Shown here: piece by piece, positions 1 to 5,597 of the stretch | How positions within the stretch are numbered: position 1 is the stretch's first letter | How the letters are laid out: the number at the start of each line of letters is the position of its first letter | Assembly: GCA_014879345.1 (NCBI GenBank) | Contig: JACSSI010000369.1 | Location: 1 to 5,616 of the forward strand | Length of the DNA: 5,616 nt | Origin: Anaerolineae bacterium | GTDB lineage: Bacteria > Chloroflexota > Anaerolineae > Promineifilales > Promineifilaceae | Reading direction: 5' to 3' | Program-made: the position numbers and the translations under genes | Notes under the pieces: model-generated | Database searches by the model: none | What the model saw: only the letters and a program-made list of their open reading frames with translations | What the model was told of the DNA's origin: nothing

Positions 1-14
1 ATAACGGCCGTTAT
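1..14. repeat. AACGGCCGTT palindrome, copy 1 (extended to 14 bp)
   Basis: The core is at 3-12. The flanking AT and AT extend it to a perfect 14-bp palindrome, ATAACGGCCGTTAT. It lies in the non-coding DNA downstream of ldhA and is cut by the window edge, so further extension cannot be judged. Confidence 0.85.
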
Positions 15-87
15 GCTGGAAGGGCGCAGATTATAAATTTGCCATACCTGCCAGGTGAATATCCAAGCAAACCACCCTGTTAATCCC

Positions 88-1101
88 CTAATTATTCCCG
101 CGAATCGCTTCAAACCGCACCACATTGTCACACTCACCCGTTTCTTCAAGCTGCGTCAGGTTTTGCAGCGTCGTTTCGGCGATATTGCGCAGGGCGCGGT
201 CGGTTAGAAACGCTTGATGTCCCGTCACCAGCACATTGGGGAAGGTTTGCAAACGGGAGAAAGTATCGTCCTGCACCACTTCGTTAGACAGGTCTTGAAA
301 GAAGAGGTCGCCTTCAATTTCGTAGACGTCAATCGCCAGATAGCCAATTTTGCCAGACTTTAAGCCGTCAATGACAGCCTGGGTGTCCAGCAGGCCGCCG
401 CGGCTGGTATTGACGATGAACACGCCATCTTTCAGGTGGGCGATGGTGTTGGCATTGATGAGGTGGTGGGTTTGGGGTGTTAGCGGTAAATGCAGGGTGA
501 TGATGTCACAGTGGCTGACCATTTCTAGCGGATCATCGAAGTAGGTAGCGAGTTTGGCTGCTTCTGCATTGTGATAGGGGTCGTAGGCGAGCAATTTGGC
601 GCCAAATCCAGAGAGATTTTGCAGCACAGTCAGCCCAATGCGGCCGGTGCCGAAGACGCCAATGGTTTTGTTGTGTATTTCAATGCCTTGCAAGCCGTCT
701 AGCTCAAAGTTGTTGTCGCGGACGCGGTTGTAGGCGCGGTGAATTTGGCGGCCCAGGGTGAGAATGAGGCCGATGGTAAATTCGGAGATGGCGTTGGGGG
801 AGTAGGCTGGCACGCGCACCACGGTCAGCCCCATTTCTTCGGCGGCTTGCAGGTCGATCTGGTTGTAGCCTGCGGTGCGGGTGGCGATGATGCGTGTGCC
901 GCCAGCGACCAACCGGGTGATGGTTTCCCGGTTGAGTTGATCGTTGACAAAGACACAGACAGCTTCATAACCAGCAGCGAGAACGGCCGTTTTGGGCGTC
1001 AATTTCGATTCATAAAAAGAGAGTTCGTGACCAAACTGCTCGTTCATCTTCTCAAACGATGCCTTGTCATATCCTTTGGTGGCAAAAACAGCTACTTTCA
1101 T
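88..1101 (-). CDS. ldhA: D-lactate dehydrogenase (NAD-dependent, fermentative LdhA type)
   Basis: Predicted cytoplasmic D-2-hydroxyacid dehydrogenase that reduces pyruvate to D-lactate and regenerates NAD+ during fermentation. The 337 residues are close to the 329 of E. coli LdhA, and similarity to that protein as I remember it runs end to end: the N-terminal MKVAVFATKGYD, the RVPAYSPNA segment and the C-terminal TGHQAFLT. The Rossmann motif GTGRIG is at residues 151-156. Asp174 (AYDPY) is placed to bind the NAD ribose. The catalytic Arg234 (NTSRGG), Glu263 (YEIEGD) and His295 (GHQ) are all present. The ATG start is supported by an AAGGAAGG ribosome binding site at 1111-1118, nine bases upstream; the stop is TAG. 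It diverges from the channel gene across a 131-bp gap and appears to be a single-gene unit within this window. One AACGGCCGTT copy lies at residues 38-40. Other 2-hydroxyacid dehydrogenases are possible, but the C-terminal SNEVVQDD and GHQAFLT signatures favour LdhA. Confidence 0.93.
   Translation of the reverse strand: MKVAVFATKGYDKASFEKMNEQFGHELSFYESKLTPKTAVLAAGYEAVCVFVNDQLNRETITRLVAGGTRIIATRTAGYNQIDLQAAEEMGLTVVRVPAYSPNAISEFTIGLILTLGRQIHRAYNRVRDNNFELDGLQGIEIHNKTIGVFGTGRIGLTVLQNLSGFGAKLLAYDPYHNAEAAKLATYFDDPLEMVSHCDIITLHLPLTPQTHHLINANTIAHLKDGVFIVNTSRGGLLDTQAVIDGLKSGKIGYLAIDVYEIEGDLFFQDLSNEVVQDDTFSRLQTFPNVLVTGHQAFLTDRALRNIAETTLQNLTQLEETGECDNVVRFEAIRGNN
982..991. repeat. AACGGCCGTT palindrome, copy 2
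   Basis: An exact decamer inside ldhA, encoding Thr38-Ala39-Val40 on the minus strand. It is preceded on the plus strand by GAG, giving the 13-mer GAGAACGGCCGTT (979-991) that recurs in two other genes. Confidence 0.85.
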
Positions 1102-1232
1102 AGGTGATATCCTTCCTTACTATAAGGTTTAATACTGATCTCTTAAATTGTAGTAGACGGCAGTCCCCCATTTTTATTATTGAGTGTACCAGAGTAAAAT
1201 TAGCCAGCAACGAGCGCTAAGGGAATGATAAG
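1102..1232. promoter_or_regulatory. Divergent intergenic region between ldhA and the MscS-type gene
   Basis: This 131-bp gap must hold the promoters of both divergent genes. I see ribosome binding sites for each (AAGGAAGG on the minus strand at 1111-1118; AAGGGA on the plus strand at 1219-1224). There are weak -10-like hexamers: TAAAAT at 1195-1200 on the plus strand, and TACAAT on the minus strand at 1147-1152. Neither has a convincing -35 at 16-18 bases, so no exact promoter is claimed. The stretch is AT-richer than the flanking ldhA gene and contains no clear operator palindrome. Confidence 0.4.
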
Positions 1233-2084
1233 ATGAAACAACTCATAGAATATGTATTACAAGCCAATGATTCTTTAATGAGCAGCGGGTTTCCCGGTTT
1301 TATTCACATTGCTGGTGCCATTGTTATTATCTTGCTTGGCCGTTGGCTCGCTCGTCACACGCGCGGCTTATTTACAGCGGCAATGGCAAAAACAGATACC
1401 CACGTTAACCAGAAAGTGGTGTATACGATAGAGCAAATCATCTACTATGGCATCTTCAGCATTGCCATTTCTTTTGCCCTTATTGTCTTGGGTGTTCCCA
1501 TTAATTCCATCATTCTCTTCTTTGGCCTCTTCCTTGTTTTAGTGGGATTGGCTTTTCAAACCACGTTAAACAATTTGGCGGCTACCATTATTTTTGTTGT
1601 GTTCCAAACCTATAAACCAGGTGATTGGATCGATGTGCTAAATGGTACATTTGGGCAGGTGAAACGGATTCAACTGTTTACCACTGTCATTTTGACCCAG
1701 CCAAAGAACATGGTAACTATTCCTAATGGGGTTATTATGGAGGGTAATATCATCAATTATTCTGAACTGGGTTATCGGCGTGTTGATATAGCTATAACCA
1801 TTACTTACGAGTCTGATTTGATGAAGGCCAAGCAGATTATGGAGCAAATTTTGGCTCAAAACGAGCTTGTTTTAGATGATCCAAAGCCAGTGGTGGGGGT
1901 TGAAAATTTAAGCCCCCGGGGCGTTGAGTTTTATCTCTGGCCGTTTACCCTGGTAGAGCATTATTATGACACCTTGTTTGCGGTGACAGAAGAAGTGAAG
2001 CTCAAACTAATGGAAGCTGGCATTACCATTCCTGTGCTGCGGCAAGATGTGAAGTTGATTCAGCCGGAGTCAGTGGAGGCGTAG
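1233..2084 (+). CDS. MscS-family small-conductance mechanosensitive ion channel
   Basis: Inner-membrane channel predicted to open under membrane tension and release solutes on hypo-osmotic shock. At 283 residues it has the minimal three-TM MscS architecture (E. coli MscS is 286). TM1 is about residues 20-40, TM2 about 66-87, and the pore-lining TM3 about 91-124 with the family segment AFQTTLNNLAAT (107-118). The cytoplasmic beta domain follows, with KPGDWIDV (128-135), IPNG (163-166) and GNIINYS (171-177). The alpha/beta C-terminal part ends in IPVLRQDVKLI. The ATG start is preceded by AAGGGA at 1219-1224 with an 8-base spacer. By a remembered alignment, the E. coli hinge glycines 113 and 121 correspond to Thr110 and Thr118 here. 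GC content is about 40% in sampled lines, well below the neighbours, and the gene holds no AACGGCCGTT copy. The TAG stop is inside a perfect hairpin. The family call is firm; mscS orthology rather than a paralogue is not established. Confidence 0.93.
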   Translation: MKQLIEYVLQANDSLMSSGFPGFIHIAGAIVIILLGRWLARHTRGLFTAAMAKTDTHVNQKVVYTIEQIIYYGIFSIAISFALIVLGVPINSIILFFGLFLVLVGLAFQTTLNNLAATIIFVVFQTYKPGDWIDVLNGTFGQVKRIQLFTTVILTQPKNMVTIPNGVIMEGNIINYSELGYRRVDIAITITYESDLMKAKQIMEQILAQNELVLDDPKPVVGVENLSPRGVEFYLWPFTLVEHYYDTLFAVTEEVKLKLMEAGITIPVLRQDVKLIQPESVEA

Positions 2085-2121
2085 AACGTAGTGCGTATTT
2101 TTCTACGCACTACGTTCTACG
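2080..2121. terminator. Perfect 18-bp hairpin between convergent genes, made of CGTAGNN heptads
   Basis: The left arm 2080-2097 is the exact reverse complement of the right arm 2104-2121, with the 6-base loop TTTTTC. The left arm reads CGTAGAA, CGTAGTG, CGTA, a heptad repeat; the right arm continues as TTCTACG units and a further TTCTA just outside the stem. The TAG stop of the channel gene (2082-2084) is inside the left arm, and the regulator stop is at 2129-2131. The position between two converging genes suits a bidirectional terminator. Only a weak T-rich run (TTCTATTTC) follows on the plus strand and no U-tract follows on the minus strand, so it may instead be an RNA-stabilising or repeat-derived hairpin. 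Confidence 0.65.
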
Positions 2122-2128
2122 TTCTATT

Positions 2129-3340
2129 TCAAACAACACCCAGTTCATGCAGGGTATCCAGAATCGTGTCGCGGCGGATGGGTTTGGCGTGGAAGCGGGT
2201 GGCGCCGAGGGAGTAGGCCAGGTCGGGGTCGTTGAAGACGGAGCAGACGATGACGGGTACAGTGGCGGTTTGCGGTTGGCTGCGTAAGGTTTGCAGGATT
2301 TCCCAGCCGCTGGCGCCGGGCATCATCACATCCAAAATGATGGCGTCTGGGATGAGTTCTTGAGCTAATTGCAGCCCTTCAGGGCCGTTGGTGGCGGTGA
2401 GGACGCGGCAGTCGTGGCCGGTGAGGTAGCGGTCGAGCAGTTCTACCAGCCCTTCGTTATCATCCACCACCAGAATGAGCGCCCCTTGTCCGGTTAGGTT
2501 TAGCACGATGGCGGAACGGCCGTTTACCACCTGTTCCTCTCTAATCATCCACCCCAACCGATGTCCAAACTGCTCAATCACCTCATCCACAATCACCGAT
2601 TTGCTCTCATTTTCCGGCAGGTAGCTGAGGGTGACAACGGCCTGGTCTTGCCGCTGGTTGAGCCGCAGCGCCAAGCTCTCTTTTTGAGCCACGCCAATCA
2701 CCCTGCTGAATAAACTGGCGAATATTTGTTGGGAAACGGCCGTTTCCACCGACACAATCACCGGCTTTTCAGGCAGTTCCACGTCAAACACCATCCCCCG
2801 TTTTTGTGCCAGCGGCGCAGTCGCTTTAAGGGCATCTTGCAGGATGGCGCGAATATCCACCGCTTCTAACTGCGTATCAAGCAAAGACACTTCCGAGGAA
2901 ACAGACGAGAGTTCACGGGCGGCGCCGCTTTCGGCTGAGGCTGGCGGGTTGGGTCTTTCCATTTGTAGTTCAGACGCACGCAGCCAGAGAACGGCCGTTA
3001 CACTTTCTTCCCCCTTACGCAGTGAGCGGTGCGCCTGGCGCGCCGACAGCCCCATACGGTTAGCCGCTTCCTGCACCGTAATGCCTTCAATATAACGCAG
3101 TTGCAGCAGATTATAGAGCCGTGCATCCGGCGATTGCACAGAGGAACGGGCATCCGGGCTAATACTCTCGATGGCTGTGATCAATTCGCGGCGCAGATGG
3201 TGACCCGGTGTCTCGTTGGCGCGGCTGTTGGCAGGCGCTAACTGCTGCGCCAACGGCAGCTTTTGCAGCGCAGAAAAATCATACAGATGTTCCAGCGCCT
3301 GCTTAACCTGCTCAGTGAATTCGGTCGGTGGGGTTGTCAT
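2129..3340 (-). CDS. Response regulator with N-terminal sigma4-like HTH, degenerate HATPase-like middle and C-terminal receiver
   Basis: Probable cytoplasmic output protein of the two-component system encoded just upstream. Counting 403 residues from the ATG at 3340, a helix-turn-helix resembling sigma-70 region 4 lies at about 80-118 (LRYIEGITVQEAANRMGLS followed by RQAHRSLRKGEE). A linker is at about 119-150. A segment at about 156-285 recalls a histidine-kinase ATPase domain (VDIRAILQDAL, PLAQKRGMVFDVE) but has SLFSRVIG where an N-box NLLSNAI is expected and has no DxGxG loop. The receiver at 288-403 has Asp293 and Asp294, phospho-acceptor Asp337 (ILDVMMPG), Ser367 and Lys386 (AKP), so it looks competent. 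I chose ATG 3340 because GGTGGATGG lies 7 bases upstream; an in-frame GTG at 3353-3355 would add five residues (MDGFS) but has no visible ribosome binding site and abuts a repeat element. Putting the DNA-binding domain first and the receiver last reverses the usual order. The target genes are unknown. Three AACGGCCGTT copies lie within the gene. Confidence 0.85.
   Translation of the reverse strand: MTTPPTEFTEQVKQALEHLYDFSALQKLPLAQQLAPANSRANETPGHHLRRELITAIESISPDARSSVQSPDARLYNLLQLRYIEGITVQEAANRMGLSARQAHRSLRKGEESVTAVLWLRASELQMERPNPPASAESGAARELSSVSSEVSLLDTQLEAVDIRAILQDALKATAPLAQKRGMVFDVELPEKPVIVSVETAVSQQIFASLFSRVIGVAQKESLALRLNQRQDQAVVTLSYLPENESKSVIVDEVIEQFGHRLGWMIREEQVVNGRSAIVLNLTGQGALILVVDDNEGLVELLDRYLTGHDCRVLTATNGPEGLQLAQELIPDAIILDVMMPGASGWEILQTLRSQPQTATVPVIVCSVFNDPDLAYSLGATRFHAKPIRRDTILDTLHELGVV
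2515..2524. repeat. AACGGCCGTT palindrome, copy 3
   Basis: An exact decamer inside the regulator gene, in the ATPase-like region. On the coding strand it is read as AAC GGC CGT T (Asn-Gly-Arg), the only exact coding copy not in the Thr-Ala-Val frame. Confidence 0.85.
2732..2747. repeat. AACGGCCGTT palindrome, copy 4 (extended to 16 bp)
   Basis: The core is at 2735-2744. The flanks extend it to the perfect 16-bp palindrome GGAAACGGCCGTTTCC. It lies within the regulator gene and encodes Glu-Thr-Ala-Val-Ser on the minus strand. Confidence 0.85.
2990..2999. repeat. AACGGCCGTT palindrome, copy 5
   Basis: An exact decamer inside the regulator gene just after the helix-turn-helix, encoding Val-Thr-Ala-Val-Leu. 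It shares the 13-mer GAGAACGGCCGTT (2987-2999) with copies 2 and 7. Confidence 0.85.
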
Positions 3341-3347
3341 AGAAAAA

Positions 3348-3356
3348 CCATCCACC
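3348..3356 (-). promoter_or_regulatory. Ribosome binding site that decides the regulator start
   Basis: On the minus strand this reads GGTGGATGG, seven bases before the ATG at 3338-3340. It is an imperfect Shine-Dalgarno but is purine-rich and well spaced. The alternative GTG start (3353-3355) lies inside it and is itself preceded only by the C- and G-rich repeat arm. The ATG is therefore preferred, moderately. Confidence 0.45.
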
Positions 3357-3419
3357 GCAGAGGGCGCGGACGGCGCGGAGAGAAAAGAGAATTCTCCGCG
3401 TTCTCCGCGTTCTCCGCGG
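3355..3419. repeat. Tandem and inverted nonamer repeat filling the kinase-regulator intercistronic gap
   Basis: Three perfect direct copies of TTCTCCGCG lie at 3392-3400, 3401-3409 and 3410-3418. The 27-base arm 3393-3419 pairs with 3355-3381 in inverted orientation, 21 of 27 positions matching, around an 11-base loop (3382-3392). The left arm is itself a diverged run of the complementary CGCGGAGAA-type unit. GAGAATTCTC at 3387-3396 forms an inner 10-bp palindrome. The element begins where the possible GTG start ends and stops one base before the kinase TAA. It is most likely a short dispersed intergenic repeat that folds in the operon mRNA. Confidence 0.8.
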
Positions 3420-5597
3420 TTAAATATTGTCTGTTTTCGGCATGGGTCGCAATCCGGCCAGCACCGATTTAAGAAAACGCAGCGTCTCCGCCGGATGCCA
3501 GGGCGTTGCCTGCACTATTTTGACTTGATTTCCATATTGTGCCAACGTATCTTCGATGTAGGTAGTGGCTGTGAGCAGGATGACGGGGACGCTGGCGAGG
3601 GTGGGATCGACTTGCATGGCTTCGATGACCGCAAAGCCATCCATTTCTGGCATCATCAGGTCGAGAATGACGAGGTCAGGCGGTTGCTGCTGCATGATGT
3701 TGAGACCGGTGCGCCCTTCGTAGGCGATTTGCATGGTGTACTCACCTTCCAGGCGGCGCCGCACCAACTGGCATACGCCGGGATTGTCGTCGATAACCAG
3801 GATGTTTTGCACACCTTCCAGCCTGGACAGATACTCGTTGAGCTTCTCGAAATTGATCGGCTTCGTCAGCGAGGCCATTGCTCCCAGCGAGGTTGCCATC
3901 CATGCCTGACTGGGCAGCGAACATTCAATAACCGGCGCGGCGACAGTGGCTAAAACGGCCGTGTTTGCTTGCTGCCCCGGCTGCACGTTAAGCAAAATTG
4001 CCAACGGATGGCGCAGTTCCGCCTGTTCTGCCACGTCCTCACTGTTTTCCACGACAACGACCTCATAGCCATCCAAATGACGCGCCACCAGACTGCTCAC
4101 CTGCAAATCCGATTCGACAAGAAGCAGGCAGGGGCGGATCTCTTTTGTTTTGGGATCGGGGATGGGGCTGCGGTAGAGGTGAGTGTGATCCACAAGGGAG
4201 AGATCAAGCGGCAGCGTGAACGAGAACGTAGAGCCGACGCCCGCTACACTTTCCACCCAGATGCGGCCGTCGTGGGCGTCTACAAAGCGTTGGCAGATGG
4301 CAAGGCCCAAGCCCGCGCCGCCATGACTGCGGCTGAGAGAGTAATCAACCTGATAGAACTCGGTGAAAATAGCGGTGGCGTCTTCGTCTGAGATGCCGGG
4401 GCCAGTGTCGCGCACTTGTACCAGGATATCGTTTCCCACCTGTGTGGCGGTGAGGGTGACAGTGCCACGCTCGGTAAAGCGGTGGGCGTTGTTCAACAGG
4501 TTGAGCAGCACCTGGCGGATGCGCGTCTGGTCAATGTCGATGAGCGGCAAATTGGGGGCAATATCCACTACCAGCGCCACGTCTTCCGATTTCTCAAACA
4601 GGTTGCCGACGATGGTAGTGGCTTCGTTGATGAGCGCGGCGAGTTGAGTCGGTTCTTTTTTGAGCGTAAAACCAACCATTTCAAAACGGGACAGATCAAG
4701 GATGTCGTCGATCATGTCGAGCAGGTGACGGCTGTTGCGGTAAATCTGTGCCACGTCGCGCATGAGGGTGGGGGGCAGCGGCTGTGGCCCATACACTTCG
4801 GGCGAAAGGTACATCACTTCGCTGAAGCCGAGAATGATGCTGAGGGGGGTGCGCAGTTCGTGGCTGATGTTGGCGGCGAATTGTTCTTTGAGCTGCCGTG
4901 CTTTTTGTGCTTCCTTATGGGCAACCATCAGCTCTTGTTCGGTGCGTTCACGGATGTCGTTGACAATGCGCAGGGATTTGACGAGGGAGCGCAGTTCTGC
5001 CTGCTGGTTGCGCGTAGTCATTAAGAGTTCTTTGCTTTGTTCGTTCATTTGCCATACCCAGTCGAGGGTGGTGTAGAGGGTGCGCACGGCGAGGGCGGCA
5101 ATGGCGACGGCGAGTACGAGGATGCTGAACAGGGGGGCTATGTCGTACTGGTGACCAGGTGAGTAGGTTTGCAGGAGGAAGGCGGCCAGGAAGATGAGAA
5201 CGGCCGTTGTCACTTCGCTCCATTTCACTATCAACGAGTTACTAAACACCAGCACTACGCCCACATACGGTATCCAACTATCGGGGAAGAGCCACATGGC
5301 AAAGATGGTTTCAGCAACCGTACCCCAGACGAGCAGATGACGTGCCAGGCTGTGGTGGTCGCTGCGCAGCCAGAGCACTGTTAGGCTCAGTGCCGTCAGC
5401 AAAAACCAAAAGGCAACCATGCCCACGGGGAAGGCGACGGGCGAATCATAAAAAAGGATGATGATCTGAGCCGTGGCGATGAGCAGCAGGGCGAGGCGCA
5501 GGGTAAGCTGTTTGCGCAGGTCTTCCAGGTTGGTATGGAGGCTCGCTAACCTGAGTGAATCGGTATCTTGAAATGGCGGGGCTGTGGATGAAGCCAT
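3420..5597 (-). CDS. Membrane-bound hybrid sensor histidine kinase with two C-terminal receiver domains
   Basis: Predicted integral-membrane sensor that autophosphorylates on His and signals to a receiver. Of 725 residues, about six TM helices fill the N-terminus (roughly 31-50, 54-77, 86-104, 110-124, 128-143, 153-172) with no recognisable periplasmic or PAS sensor. A charged, probably coiled-coil stretch (about 185-240) leads to the dimerisation domain with the H-box ISHELRTP (His246). The ATPase domain has the N-box NLLNNAHRF (366-374), the G1 box DTGPG (397-401), the F-box FTEFYQ (411-416) and GGAGLGLAI (426-434), all intact. Receiver 1 (about 489-597) lacks the acidic pair (ESD at 495-497) and has Asn537 at the phospho-acceptor site. 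Receiver 2 (about 598-715) has Asp603, Asp604, Asp646 and Thr676 but ATP at 697-699 where a conserved Lys-Pro is normal. There is no Hpt domain. The ATG is supported by GGAG at 5604-5607, six bases upstream. It is transcribed before the regulator gene, probably in one operon. The stimulus is unknown. Confidence 0.94.
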   Translation of the reverse strand: MASSTAPPFQDTDSLRLASLHTNLEDLRKQLTLRLALLLIATAQIIILFYDSPVAFPVGMVAFWFLLTALSLTVLWLRSDHHSLARHLLVWGTVAETIFAMWLFPDSWIPYVGVVLVFSNSLIVKWSEVTTAVLIFLAAFLLQTYSPGHQYDIAPLFSILVLAVAIAALAVRTLYTTLDWVWQMNEQSKELLMTTRNQQAELRSLVKSLRIVNDIRERTEQELMVAHKEAQKARQLKEQFAANISHELRTPLSIILGFSEVMYLSPEVYGPQPLPPTLMRDVAQIYRNSRHLLDMIDDILDLSRFEMVGFTLKKEPTQLAALINEATTIVGNLFEKSEDVALVVDIAPNLPLIDIDQTRIRQVLLNLLNNAHRFTERGTVTLTATQVGNDILVQVRDTGPGISDEDATAIFTEFYQVDYSLSRSHGGAGLGLAICQRFVDAHDGRIWVESVAGVGSTFSFTLPLDLSLVDHTHLYRSPIPDPKTKEIRPCLLLVESDLQVSSLVARHLDGYEVVVVENSEDVAEQAELRHPLAILLNVQPGQQANTAVLATVAAPVIECSLPSQAWMATSLGAMASLTKPINFEKLNEYLSRLEGVQNILVIDDNPGVCQLVRRRLEGEYTMQIAYEGRTGLNIMQQQPPDLVILDLMMPEMDGFAVIEAMQVDPTLASVPVILLTATTYIEDTLAQYGNQVKIVQATPWHPAETLRFLKSVLAGLRPMPKTDNI
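3954..3963. repeat. AACGGCCGTT-like palindrome, copy 6 (one mismatch)
   Basis: Reads AACGGCCGTG, matching nine of ten bases. It lies in the pseudo-receiver region of the kinase gene; the coding strand reads ACG GCC GTT, again Thr-Ala-Val, followed by Leu. Confidence 0.6.
5199..5208. repeat. AACGGCCGTT palindrome, copy 7
   Basis: An exact decamer inside the membrane-spanning part of the kinase gene, encoding Thr-Ala-Val-Leu at residues 130-134. It shares the 13-mer GAGAACGGCCGTT (5196-5208) with copies 2 and 5. Confidence 0.85.

Noticed and set aside
46..56. Small palindrome ACCTGCCAGGT downstream of ldhA as a possible terminator
   Set aside because: The arms are only five bases around a single-base centre with no T-tract on the minus strand, so a hairpin terminator is not supported.
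1118..1130. TATAGT on the minus strand as the ldhA -10 box
   Set aside because: It would put the transcription start at the ribosome binding site, and no acceptable -35 lies 16-18 bases upstream.
3392..3418. Three 9-bp direct repeats considered as a CRISPR-like array
   Set aside because: The units are contiguous with no spacers and far shorter than CRISPR repeats; this is a simple tandem repeat.
3216..3953. A long plus-strand open frame of about 245 codons opposite the kinase and regulator genes
   Set aside because: It runs antisense through two well-supported genes and across the repeat, its predicted protein shows no recognisable domain, and I see no ribosome binding site. It is a shadow frame.
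4261..4270. ATGCGGCCGT as a further copy of the iterated palindrome
   Set aside because: Only the CGGCCGT part (4264-4270) fits; both first bases and the last differ, so it cannot be told from chance in GC-rich coding DNA.
4416..5024. A plus-strand open frame of about 202 codons opposite the kinase core
   Set aside because: It is antisense to the conserved H-box and ATPase coding region; the composition is that of a complementary-strand shadow, with no domain signature.
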